Shown: piece after piece, positions 13,301-25,300 of the stretch
Position numbering within the stretch: position 1 is the stretch's first letter
Layout of the letters: every line of letters begins with the position of its first letter
Source: Parus major
Taxonomy: Eukaryota > Chordata > Aves > Passeriformes > Paridae
NCBI RefSeq assembly: GCF_001522545.3
Contig: NC_031768.1
Span: 85,246,457-85,310,456 of the forward strand
Direction: 5' to 3'
Length of the DNA stretch: 64,000 nucleotides
The notes under the pieces: generated by a model
Database searches by the model: none
What the model saw: the letters and a program-made list of their open reading frames with translations, nothing else
Told to the model about the DNA's origin: nothing
Program-made: the position numbers and the translations under genes

Positions 13301-16300
13301 CAGTGTAACATATACCCCTTATAAGAATATGCCTTACGTATATCCTCGACAGCTTATTTCCTCACTGTAGGGTGATTATGTCAAAATTGCATTTTTACAG
13401 CTCAGGTAGGCCTTGGGCTCAGAACAAAAGCTGTGGATGACAGCTAGTGTCTTGTAAAACTCATCTTCTCTTTGCTTAGCTCAAGAGTGTACCTCCATGC
13501 TTTCTGCTCAAGTTCACTCCACAAAACCATTGTGGCTCAGAGGGAGCAGGGTACAGTTCAGGCCAAATTGCTTATTCATCTCTAGGTAGACATCACTAGT
13601 TAAGCCAAAATCTACAGGATTGCTCAGGGAACACCATAAACTTTGAATATCTGTGATTTTGCACCTGCCTGAGACCTTCCTTGTGCTTACACTAGTCATT
13701 CTCACCTCCAGGTGTACTACCAGCTTGGTGGGGGTGATTTATATGGCTATTACTACAATGGGCTCAACCTGGACGATGACAGGCCGCAGATGTGTACCCC
13801 ATCCAAAACCATCTTTTCTGATGGCTTGTACTTTGAACCTGTGAATGTCAGCCGTGATGGAGATGTCTACAGTATTTTCAGGGTATGTGGTCTGTGTGGG
13901 AGGCTCTTTAAGTGGGAGGGATTCCAGAACTCATCTGCATTAGCATTCAACTTTCTCAGGTTCTTGCTGAGAGAAGGCAGCTGATGCCTGAAACTGCCTC
14001 AAGCCTCCAATCACTCAGTTTCTGCCTTTTTTTTCCTCATCACTTACTCAGGAGGTCTGAAAATCGCTGCTAGAAAACACTGGGCTGCTGCCCATAGTTC
14101 AGCAGACATTTCCTAAGCAGGACCATGGCCTTGGCTCATGACTTCAGGCATTTCTTGTACAGATCTGTGTCTGTGGTGCAGGCTACATGGCTCCTGGTAC
14201 ACTGGGCTCCACTGCCCATTGGTCCTGTGCCCTAAGACATAAGGCCAACATCAGACTCATCATCCCTGCTCTTTGCAGAACACAAGGTGTCACTGCTCCA
14301 TAAGAAATACACAGAGGCTGGCGAGGTGAAGACATTCAAGGCTGAAAGAATGGGATGAAATGGGATGAGGGAGGGGATAAATGAAAATGAAAGGAATGAT
14401 AATCAGTGATATGCACTGGCAGCTTGTGAATGCCCTGAGTGATTTGACAGATTCTTTCTCATTTAGGATATGGGTCTGAAAGTGTTCACCAACTCTGTGC
14501 TACGGAAACCAGTTCTGTGCAATGAGGAGAGACCAGATACGGAAAATTACCCTTCTCACTACTCTGGCGCCAATCTCAAGGCCTTAGGTAAAAGAAAGTT
14601 CATCCTGTATCTCCAGCCTCAGTCTACCTGGTCTTTAAAACTGTTGCTTGTATAAAATAACAGTCATTATACTGGAGGGTTTTGGGAAATAGGCCTGTGT
14701 GTTCCATTTTACATCCTGTAATCTCCTTCTGGCAGTCCTGGCAGTAGAATCAATTCTGTTTCAGGTGCAGGTGCATATAGAAAAGATGGGGAATACTGTG
14801 ATGCTGCTTCTTTTATAAACTGATATTTGCCTTTTCAGGGCTTTTCAGGTCAGAACCTTTCATCAAATAATAATTCAATTAAATATTTAAAAGTCAAGAC
14901 TTCACACAGCATGTGGCACACTCAGCACATAGTCTCCAAAGCCTTTATAGATCAGCAAAAGTTATTATTATCTCTCCATCAAGTCAGATTGCCCAGCAAA
15001 AGAGCAAAAGTAGCAATCATAAGTTGCCACAAAATAAAGTGTTATTCAACATTAGGAAAAAGTTCTTCCTCAGGAGAATTCCAGTACACTGGAAGGGAAT
15101 CTCCAGGAGGTTTTGGAGTCTCCATCACTGCTGGTTTTCAAAAGTGTGCTGCACAAGAAACAACCTGAACTACCTTTGAAGTTAGTCCTACTTCAATAAG
15201 TTGGACTAGAGAATTACAGGGCTTGCACCCAACCTAGATTTTCTTTATTTTTTTTTCAATGATTCTGTGATTCTAAGTCACTGTAAAGCTTTTATAAGCT
15301 TTGATGACAATACTGGCTGCTAGTGCCCACTGTCAAATCACAGAGAGCTAGTTGAAGAGGATGGGGAACACACTTTCCTAACTGAAAGACAAGACCTTTC
15401 AGAGTGAAATGAAGTGAAATGTCTTGTAAAATAGCTAATATTTCTGGTATTTTCCCATGGGAAAAGAGAATGGATAAGAAATTGTTTCTTTGCATATCCC
15501 CATATTTCTTAGAATTTTCCCTGTTATATGAGGGGATGGGAAATCAAAAAATGCTCAGACAAGATACTTAGTGTTTGTTTGTGGTGGTGGAGCATATTTG
15601 ACAAGTTCAGATTCTTCTCACATGATGTCTCCAATACTATCCTTTAACCATATCCCCACTTCTAGGTGAGGCAGCGATTATTGGTGCGGGTGGTGGTTTC
15701 AGCAGTGTTCGGAAATACTTCCCTGAGACCTGGATTTGGGAGCTGGTGGACACTGAGTAAGCATGTTTATCTTCACTACTTTCTTCCTTTTTTGAGTTGA
15801 TTCATTTAGCTAAAATGGACTCAGGGAAGGAACCACAGAATATATATTTGCTTTGTAGATGTGGGTCTACTTTTCCCATCTTGATCAATGACAATTGCAA
15901 ACAAATATTCTGTGCTCTGTTCCCTGTCATTCTGGTGGGGAGAAATAAATAGGGGCTAAGAGTGAAATAAAAGTATTTTTTTAAGGAGAGAGAAGGAGCT
16001 TGTTATTTTTCATCCAAATTTTAATTCAGCAGCTAAAAATTCAGTTTATTTTATTTTCTTTCAGGCTATCACAGCATCTGCAATGAGAATATTTCCATCT
16101 TAACTATGCCTTCAGATGCTGTTCTAGAACATTAATCTAAATTTATTGATTCTAATCTGTGTGGCTGGACATTCTGTTTTTTCAACAATTGGTATTTCTA
16201 AATTTAAAGTGTTGAGTATTTGAGTGCTTTAACACGTAGTTAACCAGCACCTTTATCTTTACTTCAAACATTATAACATTATTTTTAATATATGGAGAGG

Positions 16301-19300
16301 TGTCTTGTAGAAAGTGAGATGAAAACAGAAGTTCTAACACAAGCAGAAAACCTGTTCTATTTGTCTTGAAAAATTCCAAAGATCATTTCTCAGTCTTTGT
16401 TTTTTATTCTCTTCAGTTCCAGAGGAGAGGTCAATGTGTCTTACACCATTCCTGACACCATCACAGAATGGAAAGCCAGTGCTTTCTGTGTGCAGGATGA
16501 TGCTGGGTTTGGCATCTCCTCACCCGTTTCCCTGACAGCATTCCAACCATTCTTTGTGGACCTCACCCTGCCCTACTCTGTCACTCGAGGAGAAAAATTT
16601 AATTTAATAGCCAATGTCTTCAACTACCTCAACAAGTGTGTCCAGGTATATCAAGTTCCCTTTTACTTCCTACGTGGTTTGCTTGTTTCCCACAGATCTT
16701 TTTGCTCTTGAAGGAGGAACCTCAGCAGAGGGTATGGGTACTGTGCTGTGCAAAACACAATAAATACTGAGTAATGCAGCAGCCTCCTTTGCTCTGCAGC
16801 CTGATTTTAAGGTCATTCTCTTTCATTTGTAATCTTTCTCCTTCTTTCTTTGTCTCAGATCAGTGCCATACTGGGACAGTCAAGTGACTATGAGGCAGAG
16901 ATCCTTTCATCGGGGGGCAACACAGCAACGGTGTGTGCCAATGAAAGGAAAACATATATTTGGGCTGTTAGCCCCCAAAAGCTGGGTAAGTTTGCCTTTT
17001 TGCCACCTTGATATATCCCTGTTTGATCTTTCTACTCCCACCCTTTAGGACAGCATTAATAATCCACAAGCAGGTATTTCTGGACAGCTCCATTAATTGC
17101 TAATAATTTGCTAATAGTTTTGGACCGGATTCTCAGTGGGCAATAAGGACACTGCTCCTTCCCAGTTTTATAGCTGTATTAATCTGCACTGCATTCAAGT
17201 CCACATAGCCTTTTTCTTTTAAAGCAGTTGTAATTACTTGCATGTGTAAGTGCCCTGAAAATTGAAATATGCATAAAGGCAGAAGAGCTACAATTAAACT
17301 ATTGCAACGCTGCCCTAGGCCAGAAAAAATTCAGTACAAGGATAAGAAGAGTGGAAATTGGTAATGAATGTCTGTTTTTTGGCCAGGATGACCCCCTCTT
17401 TCATTCTCCATACCAGGGCCCCAGGCAAGCACTCCTTTCCACTAACAAATGGATAAGGAATCTTGATAAAATTGGATTTTACTGAGCTGCCTTTATAGAA
17501 AATCATTTCTCAGCACTTCATCAGCCTAGAAGGGGCAGTCAAAACCAGGGGTAGTTGTAGACATTGAAGATAACTTCATTTTCTTGGGCTGGTGGGTTTC
17601 TTTCCAGGTGAGGTGAAATTTGTGGTTACTGCTGAGGCCAAACTGAGCACCAGAGGTACTGGAAACAGCACATCTCCAGAAGAGAAGACCATTTACAGGG
17701 ACACCTTGATTCAAACCCTACTTGTTGAGGTACAGTGGGAAATTGGCAGGTGCTTTCTACCTCGTGGAAACTGGAATTCCTGTGGCTGAGGGTTGGAAAC
17801 AGTTAGGAGTGGTGGAGGGAGTGCTGTACAGTGAGGAGGGAGAACAGTACCTGTGCACAGTAGGCTTCTCCATACCAAAACAAGGGTGGAAATCATGGTG
17901 GTCACAAGTATCGACTGCTCTCCTCCCTCTGTCTCCTTCTTGGGACCATGAGCACATGTCCTGACAGCCCAAGTTGCCAGAAGGGAGAAGATTCCATACC
18001 TCACTTTTAACCATACCTTACTTTTAAGCACCTTTAGCGTGTGACTCAAATACTAGGGAGGAGGATGGAGGGAAGATATAAAAGGAAAAAGGCTTGTCTT
18101 GAGCATCATAAAACAAAAGCTACATGGGATTAGTTGGCCAGAGTCCCTCTCTGAGGCTAGAAATACCTATTTTTTAACTGCTCTTTGAGTAGGAAGGTGC
18201 TTTGGTAAAAGGATGGTGTGTAAGAGAGGGAGCCATGGACCAAGAGATATTCTAGTGGAGCTAGGGTAGAACTGGGTACAAGAGGTGCATTGTCTGGACA
18301 GCCATATTCACATACTGTCTTACCCTGATAAATGTCATGGTTTCATGGTGATGTTCTGCATTTTTCTTTCTCTTCCTGACCACGGCAATCAAACAGCCTG
18401 AGGGTATTAAAAAGGAATTGACTCAGAGCTCCCTCGTCTGTGCAAAGGGTAAGGCAAGTTCATTAATTCATTCATTCGTTTGTTTGTTCATTTGTTCATT
18501 TGTTCATTCATTCATTTATTCATTCCAAGGAGTCGAGTGGAACTGCTCCACTGTCTGGTAGATCTTGTCCTACAAAACCAGAGACCCTTCCAGGGGAGGA
18601 AAGAGATATTCAGGGTGTCCTAGGATGACCAGGACATAGGGTCAGGATGCAAGGCTAAAATTCAAGATTTTAAGATACTTTTGGCTCATTGGGCAAGTCT
18701 CTGTGGCATTTTCTTTACCCAGACTGAAGACTATAACAGTAAAACTTCTGTAAAAAAACCTGTAATTTTAACAACTCTTCATATTTTCTCATCAGGCGAA
18801 AAGATTTCTGAGCAGGTGTCTCTCAGCTTGCCAAGAAACTTAGTTCAGGGATCAGCCAGAGCTTATTTTTCTGTCATTGGTAAGTTTAGTACATAAGACT
18901 AAATGCAAAATTGCGTTTCTTTTGTGCTGCACCAAGTGTCATCATGTATACACACACAAACCCTATGTAAAGTTGAAGAAGTAATTATGCATGATTTTAG
19001 AAGGTAAGTTTTCTCCTTTGCAAAATGGCAGTGAGAGGCAAAATTTGCTCACAATTCTGTCATATCAAGAGAGAACAAAATGGCCCAATAATTTCCATTT
19101 ATATTGCGTTTCAGATTATACTGCATTAACATATCCAGTTCAGTGTAGTAAAACAGCTGATTCAGATGAAAAGTACCGTAAGGCAGACTTCTTTGAAAAA
19201 AATTATCTTCATTTCTTGGAAAGAAATCTTCAGAACTTTGCTGACTGCATAATTTCAAATTTATCATTTTGCATAGTGAAAAACATTTGTAAGTCAATTA

Positions 19301-22300
19301 AGTTCCCATAGAATAAAAGTTTCAGGTCTCAATTGACTCTATTAATCTGAAAGTCATTACTAAGACTTGAAGGTCCTCTTCAGTGAAAATTTTTTGAGGT
19401 TCTGAGCTCAGATTGTTTTCTAAACAGGGCCGGTTTGGGTGCCTGTGTCTGTGTGAGGTGTGCTGATGCTGTGCAATTACAGCCTCTGCAGCCCATCAGC
19501 ATCATACCCCACACAACATTTTCACATGTACGTGCAAAAACAGGAAGCAGGTTGTAAAGGGCAGGGAAATCTAAGCCTTCCAAGGATTCACAGCTGTTTC
19601 TCAGAAGCCATGCCAGCCCGTGGTGATGCTCACTTTTTTCTCTCAAATTCTCAGTTTCTCAAAGATTCCTATGTTTCCATCACCCAGATAAGAAATTAAA
19701 AAACGGGGACAGTTTAGCACTTGTCTTCTATGATGTGTCTTTGGTTACTACGATTACTCTATATTAGTCACTGCCCTTGGGTTCATAATCAGAAAGTACA
19801 GAGCAATGTATAATGCTATGTTATAAAAACATGTCTGAACTGAGCTGACTTCATGCATTTTTCACTCTTCAGGAGACATTTTGGGTACAGCCCTGCGGAA
19901 CTTAGATAACCTCCTCCATATGCCTTATGGCTGCGGAGAACAGAACATGGCCTTGTTCACACCCAACATCTATGCCCTGGATTATCTGAATAAGACTGGG
20001 CAGCTGACTGAAGAGATTAGAGTCAGGGGCACTGGTTATTTATCCACAGGTAAGGGGTTTTCAGATTCTTCCGTCTTCCTCCCCAGGGAAATGGTCACAG
20101 GACTAAGCCTGACAGAGTTTAAGAAGCATTTTGACAATGTTGTCAAGCAGATGGTGTGATTTTTGGGATTCGTTGTATGGTTGAGAGGTGGACTTGATGA
20201 CCACTGTTGGTCCCTTCCAACTCAGAATAAACTGTGATTCTGTGATCTAGTATTGTGATTGTTTGCCTTGAGCCCTTCAGCTCTACATGGTGAGCACTGA
20301 TCTCTGAATTCCAGTACCACAGTAATTGTGTAGGAGCTGGCAATGAGAGCACGCCAAAAGCAGCAAATCATTCTTCCAGGAGCAAAAGCAGCTGGGATTC
20401 ATAGTGGTTGGCATTGTTCACTAGACATACATTACCTGATACTAAATCCAAAAGTCTTGCTGCTTCAGTTGAACAAATTGATTAGAAAATGTGTCTTCTT
20501 TATTGTGTCTCCAGGCTACCAGAAACAGCTATCATACAAACACCGGGATGGATCCTACAGCTCCTTTGGGTTACGAGATAGAGAAGGGAGTGTATGGTAT
20601 GTGATGACACTTTCTATTTCCCTAGTACAGGACCTTTAGGCTTTGAAAAAGGATCCAAGTATTCAGTGATTCTTATTTTTAATAGCCTAAATGAATATAG
20701 TTCAATTAATTTGAACCTTTTAGTAAAGGAGAAATTAATAACTGGGAAGAGGGCAACAAAAGGACAGTATGATGGTTGGGAGCTGGAGTACATAATGTTC
20801 AACAGGAAACTGAAGGATCTGGGTTTGTTTAGCCTGTAGAAGAAGAAGCTAATGGGAGACCTGGGTAAACTTTGCTGCTGCCTAGATGGGGACTGAGGAT
20901 ATACAGTCAGGCTCTTGTCAGAGCTGCACAGAGTACAGGCAAGAGTTTGTGCTTACTCAAGTTGCTACAGAGACAACTCAAAGTGGGTAGAAGGGCTAAA
21001 CATCTTCCCCAGGAGAAGACTGTTGCACTGAGACAAATGCCCAGAGAGGATGTGGATATCTCTATCCCTAGAGACTTTCACATGACTGGACAAAAGACTG
21101 AGCAGCCTGATACAGCTCTGAAGCTGTCCTTAGTTTAAGTGGCTGGTTGAACAGGAGACTTCCAAAGGTCCCTTCCAACCTGGTTTGTTTCATAATTCAA
21201 TTAACTAAGACCAGAAATTGCTAACATCAATCATCAAGCTGTGTCTATACTTTACCACTGCTGTAAAAGAATGGTTTCAACACAGTAATGGAGACATATC
21301 CAGTCAATTTTTAGTATCAGGATTTTATGTATATTATTTATTTAAAACTTAGAAAACACTTTCTTCTTTTACCTCAGACATTATGAAGTTCTTTTTATGT
21401 CATTTTCTATGCACATCCTATGCACTGGTAAATGTCCTTGGTCTTGTTTACTCCATACCTGCTTTCTGGATCACCTGCAGGCTCACTGCCTTTGTGTACA
21501 AGTCACTGGAGCAAGCCAAGCGCTACATCTACATTGATGACAACGTCCAGTCTCAAACTTTGATCTGGCTGGCAAGCAAGCAGAAGTCAGATGGCTGCTT
21601 TGAAAATGCTGGATCACATTTCAACAATGCTTTGAAGGTAACTGAGATAAGTATAGCCACAAACTTCCAGTCATGCCATCTGGATTTATTTGGATGAGAT
21701 ACAAGCTTACTCTTCACCACACCTTTACTCTTCCTAGCACTGTTATCTCATGTCTCTCCTATAAAATCAGGGCATTAATCTTATGTGTGCTCTTGATGAT
21801 GAGGTATAAAAAAACAAGTAGAACTTTCTGAGTTGTAAGTCTCAGGTTTTTTATTTTCCACCACTGAATTGTGTGCTCAGCCACAAGCTATTGTCTGCTC
21901 TATTACACATGTACAAAAGTCAAGAAGATGCAGTCAATTACTTTGGCTTTATCCTGTGTGAACTTGATCTTTCTTGTTCCTGTGCACACATGGAGACAGA
22001 AATTACTGCTGATCTCAAACATAACCGATATATAAACTATGAATTAATTCATATGTTGTTTCTTTCCAGGACATTCATCCTAACCAGTTCTTTGCTTGTT
22101 TTTCATCAGGGTGGAGAAGAAGCTGAATACTCCCTCACAGCCTATGTTGTGGCATCATTGCTGGAGGCTGGACACTCTGCTGCAGTAGGTATTTGGTGCT
22201 GTGAGCCCAGTCAGCTCTTTGTCAAACTGCACAAGTCACAGTCCTCACATCAGCATTCTTTTCCAGTGAGGAACTCCTATACTGATTGTAGGACAGTAGT

Positions 22301-25300
22301 TGATTGTAGACAGTCTTTTTCGGAGCCCTGCAATCCCCTGCAAGTTTTTAATGAGTATTACAAATCAGTTACATATCCAGTGCCCATGGATTCACTTGAA
22401 AAATCCCTGAGGAATCCAGCTGTTTTAGACAATGGTAGTCTAAGTAGATGCAAAATCCAGACTAACTGGCCCACTCCATGCAGAGTCCACTTTGGAATTT
22501 TCTCTGAATTTGACCAGTCCAAAGTTCAAGCTATCCAAATCTTCCATCTACAAACTCCCTTTGCACATTTAGTTCCAAGTTGTGTTTCCATTTCCCTATG
22601 GAAACCTTAATAATGGAAGGAAACTATGAGCTGCTGGTTGTAGTACTAGGCATGGGGAAATGCAAACTGAGTTCTGTTCTCTGTAATATATTTCCTGCAT
22701 ATCCCTGTGACCTTGTTTTTATGCTTTGTTCTTTATGTAATGGGGAGGAGGAGAATTGTTCCAAATCTGACAGACATGTTCTAGATGTACTGGTTTTTTG
22801 AACATCCCTCAGACATGGGGTATGGGCCATCATCGAGGTACCCGAGACCAACAGGATGAAAACATTGTGCAGAATCAAATAGTTCTATAGCAACAAGAAT
22901 TTAGTTTCCAATATCTTCATAAGAATCTCCAAAACCTGGTGCCACAGGTTTAAGTGAAGCTGCAGGGAGACCACATTGTTAGTAGTGTGCTGGTGATGTC
23001 CGAGAGGAAGAAGAGTTCACTGAGATAGTCCATAAGGCTAAAAGGCCTGAAGAGTTACCTTAGTAGTTACAGCTAGCAAATGAGCAATATGCATTTGAGA
23101 GAGCCTGCTTAATCATGAGGTCTCAATACACTTTACATAGTTCTGTAAAAATGGTGTCCACATTTTATTGCTAAAGAAACTGAGGGACAAAGGTTTCACT
23201 TGAATAGGGTCATCTCATGAGTCAGGGAAAGAAACAGTGCTCTCTCATTCTGGCCATGCTGCCTCTAAACAAATGCAGAAAGGAGACAGCATGAGTGGAA
23301 GGTCATTTTTTTACAGGATACACTCTGTAGGCCCTTAAGTATGCCATGGATCCTCTATATTTCTAACATGAAGAGTCAGAGATTGCAGCTTAAACAGTGA
23401 TGGAAGTATTTAAAAGGTATTGTGTGGAGACACAAATCCAGGTACCTGACACCCTACTGTGTTTTGCATTACCAGCATCCTGTCGTTCGGAGTGGCATGA
23501 ACTGTCTGGAGACTGCATTTAACAGTGGGGTCCACAACCTGTATAACCAGGCCCTCCTTGCCTATGTTTATGGCTTAGCTGGCAGAGAGGAAAGGCGCCA
23601 GTTCTTCCTTGAGCAGCTGGACGGGGCAGCTGTCAGGGCTGGTGAGTGCACATGGCTGTGGTAGAGGCAGTGCCACTGATGGGATGGTCTGTCATATCAT
23701 GTCAGCTGCTCTGATGCACACTTTTGTCATGAATGCTCTCCCTTCCCATTTCATGCCTGTTGTGCTACTGAGTTTATCTCTAGGAATTTTTCTGTCTGTC
23801 TCTTTTGGCTTCACAAAAATTTGAGCTGTGGCCTGATCTATGAAATTTTGAAATAATTTAGGAGGGGGGAGAGTCCCCTGCATGTCTCAGCCCAAGGTAC
23901 TGGAAGATAGTACCTAATTTTCCAATTACTTTCCTCTTGTAATGCTGAACAATCCCACTTCCCTTGGCTGTGTCATGTGCTCCTCTTTTCAATTGCCTTA
24001 GCATCCTTCTACAAAAAGTCAAGTGCCTTCACTTCAATCTCTCTTTGTCTTATACAGCCTGTTTTTATTATTTCCCTTTCCATCCCTTCCTGCTTTCTTT
24101 TCCAGCTCAGAAGTAAAATGTACCTAGTTCAGGACACCAAGATCTGAAAAACCCTTTTTTTTTCCATGCTTTTTACACCATACTTCTCTGTTTTCAGGTG
24201 GATCTATTTACTGGCAGAGAGAAAACAAGCCACCAGCAGAACGTTTTTCTGACTTCTATTCACGTGCCCCTTCTGCTGAGGTTGAAATGACCAGCTATGT
24301 GCTCCTGGCTCTGCTCAACAGAACCAAACACTCTCCAGAAGAATTATCTTATATTTCCCGTGTTGTGTACTGGCTTATCAAACAACAGAACCCATATGGT
24401 GGCTTTTCCTCCAGCCAGGTAACAACTGGGTGTGGTAAAAAGAAAGTGTCTTGGAGCAGTACAGTCTGCAAGCTGAACCTTGACCAATGGCAAATCTTTC
24501 TGACTGTGTATGGATTTGAATAACACTGGTGCTTGCATGGGTTGCCTTGTCAAAGGCACACCGTGATCTTCATAGCTTTACACATAATTTGGTTTTAAGC
24601 AATGAGAACTTACCTGAATTCCAAGTCATCCGTGGACAGCAGTCACTGCTGACATGACTTTATCCCAGGTCTCCTTTGGTGATTAAAATCTGTTGCTCCA
24701 GAATCACAGAATCCAGAATGGGTCAGGCTGGAAAGGACCACAGGGGACCATTTGTTCCAACCTCCCTGCTCAGGCAGGATCATCCTAGGGCACACAGCAC
24801 AGGATTGTGTCCAGATGGTTCTGGAATATCTCCAGTGAGGAAGACTCCACAACCTCTCAGGGCAGCCCGTTCCAGTGCTCAGTCACCCGCACAGTGAAGT
24901 TCTTCCTCCTGTTCAGGTGGAACTTCCCGTGCATCAGTTTCTGCCCCTTGCCTCTCCTTCTATCACTTAGCACCACCAAGAAGAGCCTGGATCCATCCTC
25001 TGGAACCCCTCCATTCAGATATTTCTGAGATCCCCTCTCAGCTGTCTCTTCTCAAGGCTGAACAGGCCCAGTTCTGTCAGCCTTTCCTTGTAAGAGATGA
25101 TCCAGTCCCTTAATCATTCTTGTCATGATGCTACTCTGGACCTGCTCCAGGAGCTCCATGTCTGCTGTACTGAGGAGCCCAGACTGGACACAGGACTCCA
25201 GATACAGCTCCCTAGGGCTGAGCAGAGGGGCAGGATCATCTCCTCCTCTTACTGCCAAAACCCTTCCTAATGCACTGCAGATGGACCTTTCCGTCACCAG

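Noticed and set aside
15450..15465. 16-bp palindrome TTTTCCCATGGGAAAA
   Set aside because: A perfect palindrome, but short and in intron 17 of gene 1 with no other signal around it.
20041..20159. Coding frame continuing past exon 24 of gene 1
   Set aside because: The read-through runs into a CR1 3' end. The donor at 20050 and the acceptor at 20515 restore the conserved [10 protein letters not shown] junction.
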